DNA of 64,000 nucleotides from Bacillota bacterium (GCA_023390655.1 JAEWCL010000007.1:1-64000); one strand, 5' to 3'. Positions 27,096 through 35,836 are shown, numbered from the stretch's first letter. The notes: generated from the letters alone by a model not told the origin. Program-made: numbers and translations.

Positions 27096-27788
27096 ATGAA
27101 GACCATCGGCTTGATCGGCGGCATCAGCTGGGAATCTTCCGCCCAGTATTATCAGATCATCAACCGCGCTGTCGGACAACGTCTGGGCGGCGTGCATTCG
27201 TGTGATTGCCTGATGTACTCCGTGGATTTTGCTGTGATTGAAGCGCTGCAGCGGGAAAACGATTGGCAGACGCTCAACAATATCATGGCGGATGCGGGAT
27301 ATCGGCTCAAACAGGGTGGCGCCGGGGTCATTTTGATTTGTGCGAACACCATGCACAAATGTGCCGAGGCAGTGGAGCAGGGGAGCGGGCTTCGGGTACT
27401 CCACATTGCGGACGTTACGGCGGAAGCCATTAAAAAACGTGGTATGAAGAAAGTCGGGCTTTTGGGTACCCGCTACACGATGGAAGGAACGTTCTATACC
27501 GGCAGGCTCATGGACCTGCACGGGATTGAAACCCTGATACCGGATGCGGCGGACAGGCAAACGGTACATGACATCATCTTTGAGGAACTGGTCGTCGGCA
27601 AGCTGCTGCCCGCATCAAAGGTCCGCTTATTGGAAGTGATCGGGCGGCTGCACGCAAGCGGTGCTGAGGGCGTCATTTTGGGCTGCACGGAACTGCCGCT
27701 TATTGTAGATCAGCAGGATTGCGATATACCGTTGTTTGACACTACGCAACTGCATGCCCTTGCCGGTGTGGACTACGCATTAAGCTGA
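27096..27788 (+). CDS. Aspartate/glutamate racemase family protein
   Basis: The 230-residue protein begins MKTIGLIGGISWESSAQYY, diagnostic of the YgeA-type amino-acid racemases. It has both catalytic cysteines in place: ICANTMHK in the first half and LGCTELPL in the second. These PLP-independent enzymes interconvert D- and L-aspartate or related acids and may supply D-amino acids for the cell wall. It starts 2 nt after the ROK kinase gene and ends the operon. The exact substrate is uncertain. Confidence 0.93.
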   Translation: MKTIGLIGGISWESSAQYYQIINRAVGQRLGGVHSCDCLMYSVDFAVIEALQRENDWQTLNNIMADAGYRLKQGGAGVILICANTMHKCAEAVEQGSGLRVLHIADVTAEAIKKRGMKKVGLLGTRYTMEGTFYTGRLMDLHGIETLIPDAADRQTVHDIIFEELVVGKLLPASKVRLLEVIGRLHASGAEGVILGCTELPLIVDQQDCDIPLFDTTQLHALAGVDYALS

Positions 27789-27819
27789 TAAAACAGACGG
27801 GCCGGATAGAAGAAAAGGC

Positions 27820-27849
27820 AAAAAAACAGGGGCTGCATGCAGCCCCTGT
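27820..27849 (-). terminator. Perfect-palindrome terminator, minus strand
   Basis: ACAGGGGCTG-catg-CAGCCCCTGT is a perfect 10-bp stem. On the minus strand it is followed by TTTTTT. On the plus strand the next bases are CTCGAAAA, so it works best leftward, although it also lies 37 nt after the racemase stop. Confidence 0.85.
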
Positions 27850-28031
27850 CTCGAAAAATTTCCGTCCGGTCGCCGTTTCCCATTCGGTTGCCCTACCCGC
27901 GTGGGATCCGGTTATGAAGTACAAAGTAGTTCGTTTGCGTCTTATTTAAGGAGGAAGAACAGTCAATGAAGAATACTGTTGTTTTCCGGACGGAAAGAAA
28001 CGATCACTTCTAAACCAAATGTTCTTCTATG
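27826..28031 (-). ncRNA. Candidate structured small RNA (about 205 nt), minus strand
   Basis: The minus strand between a good promoter (28037-28065) and a strong terminator (27820-27849) holds no minus-strand gene. It is closed by a perfect 11-bp pairing: TTTCCGTCCGG read from 27996 with CCGGACGGAAA ending at 27859. Inside, AACAGT/ACTGTT makes a hairpin with an 11-nt loop, and CCG..TCCCA pairs with TGGGA..CGG around the GGGTAGGGCAACCG segment. I know no family that matches. It could instead be a 3' extension of the radical SAM gene transcript. Two tiny plus-strand frames with a Shine-Dalgarno (27914-27949 and 27966-28013) overlap it. Confidence 0.4.
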
Positions 28032-28036
28032 GGTTT

Positions 28037-28065
28037 ATTGTACCACCACATTTGGTGGTTTACAA
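28037..28065 (-). promoter_or_regulatory. Promoter with palindromic operator in the spacer
   Basis: On the minus strand TTGTAA (28065-28060) and TACAAT (28042-28037) are 17 nt apart. The spacer is almost filled by the palindrome ACCACCA-aatg-TGGTGGT, a typical place for a repressor site. I cannot assign it to a known regulator. Confidence 0.55.
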
Positions 28066-28138
28066 CCTCTGTATTGATTATTTTTGTCTATATTTTGTGT
28101 TTTCTTGCCCGAAAGTTGAAAACAAATTGTGAACAGGA

Positions 28139-29014
28139 CTATAACCTGTCAGAAAATGGCGGGGTATAAGCCAAAGTTGCGGCGGAGGCCTCCTGCAGCA
28201 GCACATTCGAAAACCCAAGCTGCAGGCAATAATCTGCTGCGCGCTCATATTCGCGCGCGGTAAGCGGCCGGTTCAGCGGTGCTTTGAGCTCTTGAGAAAT
28301 CGGCGTATATTGCCGCATCAGCGCAAGATAGGTTTTGCTGGAGAAGGTTTCCAAAATAAAATCTAATACACGGCGCGTTTCATCGATACAGCCGGGTAGG
28401 ACAAGATGGCGGATCATAAGCCCACGCTGCGCAATGCCGTCTGCATCCAATTGCAATGAGCCGACCTGCCGCTGCATCTCAAGGATTGCGGGCGCCGCCG
28501 CGTCAAAATAATCCGCTGCGCCGGAGAATTTTAAACCAAGTTGCGGGGAGACGTATTTAAGATCCGGCAGATAGATGTCTATAAGCCCTTCCATCGCTTT
28601 TAAACCTTCTACCGTCTCATAGCCGCTGGTGTTGTAAAGAATGGGGAGGTTTAGACCCTCCCGCTTCGCACGGGAAAGCGCACCCTTGAGCACTGCGATA
28701 TGCGGGGTGGGCGTGACCAAGTTGATGTTGTGCGCGCCGCGCTCCCTGAGAGAGAAGAATAGGGATACGAGTGCTTCTTCATCGCACAGCTCGCCTTTTT
28801 GGCAGGCGCTGATGTCCATGTTCTGGCAGAAGCAGCAGCGCAGCGGGCAGCCGGAAAAAAACACCGCGCCCGATCCACGGGTGCCGCTGAACATCGGCTC
28901 CTCCCAGTGGTGCAGGTCCGCCCGGGCGACCCGGGGGACGCTGCCTGCTCCGCAAAAGCCGGTTTGCAAGGACCGGTCTACCTGGCAGCGCCGCGGGCAG
29001 CAAATACATTCCAC
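28139..29014 (-). CDS. Radical SAM protein, PflA-like (COG1313 type)
   Basis: The 291-residue protein carries an N-terminal cysteine pair motif (CICCPRRCQVDR and GFCGAG) and the radical SAM CxxxCxxC as CPLRCCFCQN, which would bind a [4Fe-4S] cluster for SAM cleavage. It resembles uncharacterised relatives of pyruvate formate-lyase activating enzyme. I chose GTG 29014 because GTGGAGG ends 5 nt before it and the family starts at this cysteine motif; ATG 29044 and the longer frame lie inside the upstream terminator region. No glycyl-radical enzyme gene is nearby, so its target is unknown. Confidence 0.88.
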   Translation of the reverse strand: MECICCPRRCQVDRSLQTGFCGAGSVPRVARADLHHWEEPMFSGTRGSGAVFFSGCPLRCCFCQNMDISACQKGELCDEEALVSLFFSLRERGAHNINLVTPTPHIAVLKGALSRAKREGLNLPILYNTSGYETVEGLKAMEGLIDIYLPDLKYVSPQLGLKFSGAADYFDAAAPAILEMQRQVGSLQLDADGIAQRGLMIRHLVLPGCIDETRRVLDFILETFSSKTYLALMRQYTPISQELKAPLNRPLTAREYERAADYCLQLGFSNVLLQEASAATLAYTPPFSDRL

Positions 29015-29057
29015 AAAAACCTCCACGGCAGGGATACCTGTCATGGAGCATTGTACA

Positions 29058-29095
29058 AAAAAAACGGCTGCCGCGCAAGCTTGCACGGCAGCCGT
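29058..29095 (-). terminator. Terminator of the NlpC/P60 gene
   Basis: On the minus strand ACGGCTGCCG...CGGCAGCCGT forms a 10-bp stem with a 12-nt loop, followed by TTTTTTT. It separates the hydrolase gene from the radical SAM gene. Confidence 0.88.
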
Positions 29096-29112
29096 CATTG
29101 CTGCTATCTTTG

Positions 29113-30456
29113 TTAGAAGAGTCTGCGCGCAATGACAAAGTTGCGCTCATAATAACCCGTGGTGGAGCTGATGATCACCTTGCCTGCGGAGGAGGAAGCG
29201 TGGACAAACTGCCCGTTTCCAAGATAAATGCCCGCATGGTTGACGTTGGGGTTGGTATCCGACTTATAGAAGAGCAGATCGCCTCTTCTGCAGCTGGATA
29301 AGCTCTCCACCGGCTGCCAGCTGGATACCTGACTGAAGCCGATGGCGTTATAGCGGCTTACGCTGATGCCCGCAAGCCGCAGGCTGTAGTACACAAGGCC
29401 CGAACAATCGAACGAATCCGGCCCTTCCTCGCTCCAGACATAGGGCTTGCCCATCTGGTCCATCGCCGCGGCGATGTAGCCCTCCGCGCTGGTAGGATAG
29501 GAGCCATACGCGCTGCTGCCGCCGGAGGAAGGCTTGGGCGTTGCAGCCGGTTTCGGGGTAGGGGTGACTTCGGGTGTTTCAAACCCGCCCGGATCCAAAA
29601 TGGGGATATCCCATCCGGTGCCGGGGTTGGGTGTGGTAGTGGACGGCTTTTGCGTCGGCTTTGCAGTTGCCTTCGGCGTGGGCTTTGGCGTTAACGCGGG
29701 AGTTGGCTTGGGCGTCGGCGTAGGATCGACAAGATAACGCGCGCTCGGAGAATAGAGGAGGTTTCGTACCGCTTGATCGATCGTGCCGGTCACGTCGATT
29801 TTGTTGCGCGTTTGGAAGCTCTTGACCGCGCGCTCGGTCAGCACGCCGAAATAACCGTTGTCCTTGCCTTCATAATAGCCAAGCTCCGCAAGGCGGCGCT
29901 GCATGCCGCGCACGTCCGAGCCCTTGTCTCCAAGCTTCATTCCATACGGCAGGGCATCGACACTGTATAGAAACTCCTGCGTGGCGGAATCCGCAATTCC
30001 TGTTTCATTGAGCCCCTGCACGCGCTGGAAGAGCATCACGGCGCTCTTTGTAGCGGTACCGAAGTAGGTGGTGATCTCATCATAATCAAAGTAACCTAGT
30101 TCCATCAGCCTGCTTTGGAGCACGGATACCGCTTCAGCCTCATCCTCTTCCTGCAGTGTTTCATAGGAAGAAATGGAAACGGTGGCCGGTACGGGCGTGA
30201 GAACAGGCGTAGGTGCGGGCGTCGCCGTGGGCACAGGGGTCAAAACGACAGCGGAAGTTGCGCTGCGCACATTGGGGGCCGCCGCAAATACCTCCTCCTG
30301 AACGGGGGTGGTGAATAAATAACCGTTGTAAACCAGCGGATATCCGATAAACCCCACAAGAACAATACCGCCCACGAGCAGTAAAAATACGCGCGAGCGC
30401 TTGGTAAAGCGGCCAGGCTTTGCATTGCGGCGTTTTTTGCGGGAAGAGTTGTCCAT
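29113..30456 (-). CDS. NlpC/P60 cell-wall hydrolase with two peptidoglycan-binding domains
   Basis: The 447-residue protein has a basic N-terminus, one membrane helix (about residues 22-45) and a Thr/Pro-rich spacer. Two PG_binding_1 domains follow (about 105-170 and 180-240; LMELGYFD..FGTATKSAVMLFQ and LAELGYYEG..FGVLTERAVKSFQ). A second long Thr/Pro/Lys-rich linker leads to a C-terminal NlpC/P60 domain with catalytic Cys in DCSGLVYYS, His in NHAGIYLG and a third polar residue in FVHASS. It should cut peptide cross-links outside the cell. The gene is monocistronic. A sporulation or germination role is possible but not shown. Confidence 0.93.
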   Translation of the reverse strand: MDNSSRKKRRNAKPGRFTKRSRVFLLLVGGIVLVGFIGYPLVYNGYLFTTPVQEEVFAAAPNVRSATSAVVLTPVPTATPAPTPVLTPVPATVSISSYETLQEEDEAEAVSVLQSRLMELGYFDYDEITTYFGTATKSAVMLFQRVQGLNETGIADSATQEFLYSVDALPYGMKLGDKGSDVRGMQRRLAELGYYEGKDNGYFGVLTERAVKSFQTRNKIDVTGTIDQAVRNLLYSPSARYLVDPTPTPKPTPALTPKPTPKATAKPTQKPSTTTPNPGTGWDIPILDPGGFETPEVTPTPKPAATPKPSSGGSSAYGSYPTSAEGYIAAAMDQMGKPYVWSEEGPDSFDCSGLVYYSLRLAGISVSRYNAIGFSQVSSWQPVESLSSCRRGDLLFYKSDTNPNVNHAGIYLGNGQFVHASSSAGKVIISSTTGYYERNFVIARRLF

Positions 30457-30821
30457 TACGAAGGCTCCTTTCGGTTGGCCCCTACAAGAAAAAAGCAGTT
30501 TTGGATACTTTTACTTATACGTAGAGTATATACTATGTTATCGGCATATTCCAGCACTTTCATTAGTATTTCGCGTGTATATCCATCTGAAAATGTATAA
30601 ATAAATTGTATAATCGCGCATTTTGCGCGGCCAAACGGTAAAACTGGTAAACCGTGCTATCATGTGGTATGATATTTTCTGTAAAACGAAGCCGTATGAG
30701 ATGCAATTCCTTTGGAGCGGATTCGTATCCGCGGACAAATCGTTGTCCACGGTTTCCTTCGAGAATGGTATAAAGTCCGCGCAGGCTTCGGTTCCCAGTA
30801 CGCTTTGCAGGAGGAACGGGT
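30457..30821. other. Divergent intergenic region between the hydrolase gene and the DUF2804 gene
   Basis: No gene is seen. TATAAT at 30609-30614 could be a -10 for the plus strand, followed by a short hairpin CGCGC-attt-TGCGCG; the -35 is poor. On the minus strand several A/T-rich -10-like hexamers lie near 30515-30540. The reading frames here lack ribosome binding sites. Confidence 0.4.
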
Positions 30822-31838
30822 ATGCAGCATGAAATCGTCAACACGGGCGCGTTGCTGGATGCAAACGGAACCATCAGGGAAGCCGGCTGGTCAAGGCGTA
30901 TGCTGCTGCGCTATGCGCGGAGCGCCATACGCAAGAGCGCGTGGCACATCAAGGAATGGGATTATTACATTGTCGGGGATGACCGCTTTGGCGTTGCCCT
31001 GACTGTGGCGGATAACGGCTACATGGGGCTTGTCTCGGCTTCCGTGCTGAATTTTTCCCAGGCTTGGGAGAAAACGGGCACCCTGATGGAAGCGTTTCCG
31101 TTTGGCAAATACCAGATGCCCGCTTCGTCGATTACGGGAGATGTAGGTGTGCGCGTGAAGAACTGCGCCATGGAGTTTTTCAATCATGGGAACGAACGGC
31201 GGCTGCTGTGCGCCTATGAAGGGTTTGACAAAGGCAGGACGCTTACAGCAGACCTCCTCCTGCATGCGCCGGAACAAGAGTCCATCGTTATTGCGACGCC
31301 GTTCCACAAGCGCAAGCATTTTTACTACAACCAGAAAATCAACTGCATGCCCGCCTCCGGCATGGTGCGGCTGGGGGAACTGCAGGTGGAATTTTCCCCG
31401 GATGAGGCATTCGGCACGCTCGATTGGGGACGCGGCGTATGGACGTATGACAACACCTGGTATTGGGGCAGCGCAAACGGCGTAATAGACGGAAAACCGT
31501 TTGGCTTTAACATCGGCTACGGGTTTGGCGATACGTCCGCCGCGACGGAAAACGCCATCCTCTATGACCATAGGCTCCATAAGCTGGAGCATGTGGCGTT
31601 CCATATCCCGGAAGACGGCTACATGAAGCCGTGGACGTTCACGTCCTCGGACGGGCGCTTTGAACTGGAATTTACGCCCATATTGGACCGCGCGGCGCAT
31701 ACAAACGCGCTCATCATCGAAACAGACCAGCATCAGGTGTTCGGCCGCTTTACAGGCCGCGTAAGGATTGATGACGGTACGGAACTTATGATCAGGAACC
31801 TTTTGGGGTTTGCAGAAAAAGTCAGGAATCGGTATTAG
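30822..31838 (+). CDS. DUF2804 domain-containing protein
   Basis: The 338-residue protein matches the DUF2804 family in length and in segments such as WSRRMLLRYARSAIRKSAWHIKEWDYY, YNQKINCMPASGMVRLG, FGTLDWGRGVWTYDNTWYWGS and FGFNIGYGFGDTSAATENA. It is soluble and beta-rich; the fold resembles lipocalin-like AttH/hydroxyneurosporene synthase proteins. No activity is established for the family. ATG 30822 follows GCAGGAGGAA. The ABC-F gene starts 5 nt downstream, so it opens a probable four-gene operon with ABC-F, a kinase-like gene and marR. Confidence 0.88.
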   Translation: MQHEIVNTGALLDANGTIREAGWSRRMLLRYARSAIRKSAWHIKEWDYYIVGDDRFGVALTVADNGYMGLVSASVLNFSQAWEKTGTLMEAFPFGKYQMPASSITGDVGVRVKNCAMEFFNHGNERRLLCAYEGFDKGRTLTADLLLHAPEQESIVIATPFHKRKHFYYNQKINCMPASGMVRLGELQVEFSPDEAFGTLDWGRGVWTYDNTWYWGSANGVIDGKPFGFNIGYGFGDTSAATENAILYDHRLHKLEHVAFHIPEDGYMKPWTFTSSDGRFELEFTPILDRAAHTNALIIETDQHQVFGRFTGRVRIDDGTELMIRNLLGFAEKVRNRY

Positions 31839-31843
31839 AAATT

Positions 31844-33763
31844 ATGGCATTGTTGGCGGCATTTAAGCTACAAAAATCCTTCGGCGGGCGTACCCTGTTT
31901 GAGGATATCTCCTTCGAAGTTGCGGAAAAAGACCATATTGGATTGGTCGGTGCAAACGGCACCGGGAAAACGACGCTGTTGCGCATCCTCACCGGGCTGG
32001 AAAAGCCGAATACGGGTGCCGTACATCTTGCAAAACTGACGCAGACGGCAACGCTTGAGCAGACACCCGCGCTCAAAGAAGGGCAGACGCTCTATGACTT
32101 TACGCTGGAAGCGTTTGTAGATCTGTTGCGCGCGGAAGAAGAACTTAAGGACATTGGCGCAAAGCTTTTGCATCCGGATGCGCCGCATGAACAGCTTGCA
32201 AACAGGCAGCATCAGGTGCAGGAGCGCTATGAAAACAACGGCGGGCTCACGTTTCGCAGCCGGGCGCGTGCGGCGCTTTTGGGCTTGGGGTTTACCCAGC
32301 AGGAATTGGAGCTTCCGGCGCTTTCGCTAAGCGGAGGGCAGCTCAACAAGGCCATGCTGGCGCGGGTGCTTCTCATAGGGGCGGATCTCCTCTTTTTAGA
32401 TGAACCCACCAACCATCTGGACATTGCGGCCACGGAATGGCTCGAGGCGTATTTAAAATCCTATACGGGCGCGTTTATCCTGATTTCGCATGACCGGTAT
32501 TTTCTTGATCAGGTCACGAACCGCACGATGGAGATCGCCAATGGAAAGCTGTTTCTCACACAGGGCAACTATTCCACGCATGTAGAAAGAAGGCTCAACG
32601 CAAACGAAATCGCGCGCAGGCACTACCTGAATACGCAAAAGGAAATCCGAAGGATTTACGGGATTGTGGAGCAGCAGCGCCGCTGGAACAAGGAGCGCAA
32701 CATCCGCACCGCGGAATCAAAGCTCAAGCAGATTGACCGTCTCAAGGCCACGCTTGTGGAGCCGGAAAAGGAAGCGGCGTCCATCCGCTTTACCTTTACC
32801 GCAAAGGAGCCCGGCGGCAACGAGGTGCTCCTGTGCGATAACCTTGGGAAGTCCTATGGGGAAAAGCACCTGTTTTCGGATGCTTCCATGCTGATCCGCC
32901 GGGGAGAGCGCGTGTTCCTGCTCGGGCCGAACGGCTGCGGCAAGACGACGCTTTTGCGGATGCTGATGGGGCAGGAAGTGCCGGATACCGGAAACAGCGC
33001 TTTTGGCGCTGGCGTAAAGCCCGCGTATTATGAGCAGAACATGCGCTCGCTCAGCGTGGAAAAAACGATCCTTCAGGAGATTTGGGACGCGTATCCCCGC
33101 ATGCGGCAGACGGAAATCCGCAATGCGCTCGCGGCATTTTTGTTCCGCAATGAGGATGTGGAAAAGCGTATCGAAATGCTCTCCGGCGGCGAGCGTGCGC
33201 GCGTACAGCTATTAAAGCTGATGCTTTCGGGCGCAAACCTGCTGCTGCTGGACGAGCCCACGAACCATCTGGATATCGCCTCGCGCGAAGCGCTCGAACA
33301 GGCGCTCGAAGACTATAACGGCGCGCTGTTGATCGTCACGCACGACCGTTTTCTTGTCAACCGCCTTGCAGACCGCGTGCTGTATATGAACGCTTCGGGC
33401 CTGACGGAAACCATCGGCGGATATGACGCATACTTAGAGGAGCGCACCGCAGAGGAAAAAGCGCCGTCTTCCAAGGAAGAGGAAAAGCCGCAGAACGAAT
33501 ACCGCGCGAAAAAGGAACGGCAGGCCGCCATCACCCGCGCAAAAGGTGATGTTGCCCGCGCGGAGCGCGAGGTGGCGCAAAAGGAAAACGAACAAGCGCA
33601 GCTGGAAGAGGCGCTCCAGGAGCCGGAAGTGGCAATGGATTATGAAAAGGCCTCGGCGCTTGCAACAAGGCTTGCGGACTGCCGGGCGGAACTCGAAGAC
33701 TGTATCGCGCGCTGGGAGCAGGCGGAAGAAACGCTATACACGCTTACCGCGCAGGACGAATAG
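31844..33763 (+). CDS. ABC-F family ATP-binding protein
   Basis: The 639-residue cytosolic protein has two ABC domains in one chain and no membrane part. Walker A motifs are GANGTGKTT and GPNGCGKTT, signatures LSGGQLNKA and LSGGERARVQ, and both Walker B segments end DEPTNHLD, typical of ABC-F. An interdomain linker (about residues 225-310) and a charged C-terminal coiled coil (about 550-630) are present. ABC-F proteins act on the ribosome and may relieve stalling or give antibiotic resistance; the length and C-terminal extension resemble the Uup/YdiF types. Target drug specificity cannot be read from sequence. Confidence 0.93.
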   Translation: MALLAAFKLQKSFGGRTLFEDISFEVAEKDHIGLVGANGTGKTTLLRILTGLEKPNTGAVHLAKLTQTATLEQTPALKEGQTLYDFTLEAFVDLLRAEEELKDIGAKLLHPDAPHEQLANRQHQVQERYENNGGLTFRSRARAALLGLGFTQQELELPALSLSGGQLNKAMLARVLLIGADLLFLDEPTNHLDIAATEWLEAYLKSYTGAFILISHDRYFLDQVTNRTMEIANGKLFLTQGNYSTHVERRLNANEIARRHYLNTQKEIRRIYGIVEQQRRWNKERNIRTAESKLKQIDRLKATLVEPEKEAASIRFTFTAKEPGGNEVLLCDNLGKSYGEKHLFSDASMLIRRGERVFLLGPNGCGKTTLLRMLMGQEVPDTGNSAFGAGVKPAYYEQNMRSLSVEKTILQEIWDAYPRMRQTEIRNALAAFLFRNEDVEKRIEMLSGGERARVQLLKLMLSGANLLLLDEPTNHLDIASREALEQALEDYNGALLIVTHDRFLVNRLADRVLYMNASGLTETIGGYDAYLEERTAEEKAPSSKEEEKPQNEYRAKKERQAAITRAKGDVARAEREVAQKENEQAQLEEALQEPEVAMDYEKASALATRLADCRAELEDCIARWEQAEETLYTLTAQDE

Positions 33764-33775
33764 AGGAGGCAACGT

Positions 33776-35305
33776 ATGCAGACACACAAATTCAGCCTGG
33801 GCGTACGCTTTGATGTCCTGGCGGGGGAGGAAGGACAAGCGACGCCTGCCCAGCTCTGGGGGGAGATTTTTTCCGTCCTGACCGTGAATGATACGAAGGG
33901 GCTGCAGCTTTACGGCGGTATGGTGACGGCGGAAGAATTCGCCTCGTCACCCTCTTACCTTTGCGTGTTCACAAACGGCAGCCTCAAGGAGCTGCGCGAG
34001 GTATACCGGAAGCTGTCCGAAGACGAAGGCATCGGGATGTACCTGACAGCCACGCATCCATTTTTACAGACCAACGCGCTCGAAAAGATAGAGGGGCTGA
34101 CCTATTATGGGAAGGTGCAGAGCGATTGCTCCTTAAGCGGCGGGCAAGAACCGCTCTTTGACGTGCGCATCTGCAAGACGCGCGGCAGGCGCAGGCCGGT
34201 TGGAAAAGGGATTGTGTTCCTGCTTGCGCCGGACGCGTTCTTTCATGCGCTTTCCTCCAAGCAAGCCATCCGCAGGCTGACGCTTGCGGCAAGGAAACAA
34301 ATCCCCGGCGTGCGCGTGCTGCCGCTGCCCATTGCAAACGGCGGCCCGGGAACGGTGGACGCGATATTGACCGCCCGCACGGGCACCATACGGAAGGTGC
34401 AGATCGCAGGCCCGCAGGGGCAGAAGCAGGAAGCAAGCTATGCGGTGCTTGGCGGTGATACCGCCATGATCGAGATGCCCAAGTCCTTCTGCACACAGGG
34501 TGGGGCGGAAGATACGCTTTCCTCAAGCTTCGGCATTGGGGAGCTCATCCGCCGCGCGCTTGACGAGGGGTTGAGTGAAATCGTCGTGGGCCTCACCAAA
34601 AGCGCAATCAACGACGGTGGGCTTGGATGCCTGCGCGCACTTGGCGTAAAGCTTTTGAACGCCGAAGGGGTGGAGCTGCTTACGGATGCGGAAATTGCGT
34701 TTACAGCAAAGATCGATACCGAATTGCTGCACCCGCGCATCCGCAATACGCGTTTTGTCATCATGACGGATGAACGGCAGCGGCTCACGCAGGAAGCGCT
34801 CTATGCGCCGTTAAGAGGCGCTTATGGTACGCTTGTAAAGGAAGCGGCGGCATTTGATGTATATGCGGAGCCCTGCGCCGGGATGGCGGGCGGCTTAAGC
34901 GGGGCGCTGTGCGCGTTTCTTGCGGCGGAATGCAAGACAGGCATTGACGCACTGCTTGACGTCTATGAATTTGACCGCAGGGCAAAGCATGTTTCCCTTG
35001 TGATCACCGGCGAAGGCTGCGTGCACCAAACGAGCTTTGAAACCGGGCGGCCCATGGGTGCGATCGTTGCGCGCGCTTCCCGGCTGAAGGTGCCGGTTTG
35101 CGTGGTGGCAGGTTATATGGGAGAGGGCGGGGAAGAGGCGCTCCAGAAACGGGATTGCAGCAGTATGGTCATTGCAGAAATCCCGGGCGAACACGCCACA
35201 GATGAGCTGGTGGAGCATTTTAACGGCGCCGCGGAGCGGATGTTCCGTTTCATCCGCCTGGGCAGGGAAATTGAACGGATTTCCGCCCGCAAGAACAAGC
35301 GTTAG
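33776..35305 (+). CDS. Divergent glycerate-kinase (GlxK) family protein with an extra N-terminal domain
   Basis: Residues from about 145 follow the GlxK-type glycerate kinase fold (KGIVFLLAPDAFFHALSSKQA; IAGPQG; SSSFGIGELIRRALDEG; INDGGLGCLRALG; GMAGGLSGAL; LVITGEGCVHQTSFETGRPMG). The preceding 140 residues are an additional, unrecognised domain; its start ATG 33776 has AGGAGG upstream, so it is real. Several signatures usual for active glycerate kinases are changed: DSFKG reads DAFFH, ADGGEGT reads ANGGPGT, and GGSATNDGG reads TKSAINDGG. Glycerate kinase activity is therefore doubtful. It follows the ABC-F gene by 12 nt and precedes marR. Confidence 0.75.
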   Translation: MQTHKFSLGVRFDVLAGEEGQATPAQLWGEIFSVLTVNDTKGLQLYGGMVTAEEFASSPSYLCVFTNGSLKELREVYRKLSEDEGIGMYLTATHPFLQTNALEKIEGLTYYGKVQSDCSLSGGQEPLFDVRICKTRGRRRPVGKGIVFLLAPDAFFHALSSKQAIRRLTLAARKQIPGVRVLPLPIANGGPGTVDAILTARTGTIRKVQIAGPQGQKQEASYAVLGGDTAMIEMPKSFCTQGGAEDTLSSSFGIGELIRRALDEGLSEIVVGLTKSAINDGGLGCLRALGVKLLNAEGVELLTDAEIAFTAKIDTELLHPRIRNTRFVIMTDERQRLTQEALYAPLRGAYGTLVKEAAAFDVYAEPCAGMAGGLSGALCAFLAAECKTGIDALLDVYEFDRRAKHVSLVITGEGCVHQTSFETGRPMGAIVARASRLKVPVCVVAGYMGEGGEEALQKRDCSSMVIAEIPGEHATDELVEHFNGAAERMFRFIRLGREIERISARKNKR

Positions 35306-35323
35306 CGCGGGGGGGATTGCAGT

Positions 35324-35785
35324 ATGAATGCGCGCGAGCAGGAACATATCACGCGGGATGCGTGGGAAGCTTTTATGCAGTTGATACAGGTGCACGGGTT
35401 TTGCATGCAGCATACGCTCAAAAAGTATGGCCTGTATGAAGGGCAGCCCGCATTCCTGTTCCAGATCAGGGACATGGGCGCTCCCAGCCAGAATGAGCTT
35501 GCAAAGGCGCTGGGGGTGAGCAAATCCTCCGCGGGCGTCACGCTGCGCAGGCTCGAAAAGAGCGGCTTTGTCAAGCGCGAGCAGGACAGGTTCGACAGCC
35601 GCTGCAACCGCGTGGCGCTGACCAAGAAAGGGCAGGAGATCGCCCGCTGGTGTGAAATGGATGTGGATATGGTCGCAAACAACATGCTTGAGGAGTTCAG
35701 CGCCGATGAGCGCGAAACGGCACTCAAGGTGATCAAAAGGATGTACAAGGGGCTTGACGCCATGCGCACGCGCATCAAATCCTGA
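35324..35785 (+). CDS. MarR family transcriptional regulator
   Basis: The 153-residue protein has the winged helix of MarR regulators (PSQNELAKALGVSKSSAGVTLRRLEKSGFVKREQDRFDSRCNRVALTKKGQEI) flanked by dimerisation helices. MarR dimers usually repress nearby promoters and release DNA on binding phenolic or other small ligands. It is the last gene of the DUF2804/ABC-F/kinase-like operon, 18 nt after the kinase-like gene, and ends at a strong terminator. The operon's own promoter region (30457-30821) is a likely target, but no clear operator was found. Confidence 0.93.
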   Translation: MNAREQEHITRDAWEAFMQLIQVHGFCMQHTLKKYGLYEGQPAFLFQIRDMGAPSQNELAKALGVSKSSAGVTLRRLEKSGFVKREQDRFDSRCNRVALTKKGQEIARWCEMDVDMVANNMLEEFSADERETALKVIKRMYKGLDAMRTRIKS

Positions 35786-35802
35786 TCGACAGACAGCCCG
35801 AT

Positions 35803-35836
35803 AAAAAGCATTTCCAGATATGGGAATGCTTTTTTT
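35803..35836 (+). terminator. Terminator after marR
   Basis: AAAAAGCATTTCC-agatat-GGGAATGCTTTTTTT: a 9-12-bp stem with a seven-T tail, 18 nt after the marR stop. Confidence 0.92.

Noticed and set aside
27914..28013. Two plus-strand mini-frames (11 and 15 codons) with AAGGAGG between them
   Set aside because: No plus-strand promoter or downstream gene supports them. They overlap the candidate minus-strand RNA; kept only as a caveat there.
27826..28031. Identity of the minus-strand RNA as 6S RNA, RNase P RNA, tmRNA or SRP RNA
   Set aside because: The long rod with central bubble (6S), the tag frame (tmRNA), the GGAAGC-type loop (SRP) and the RNase P conserved boxes are all absent.
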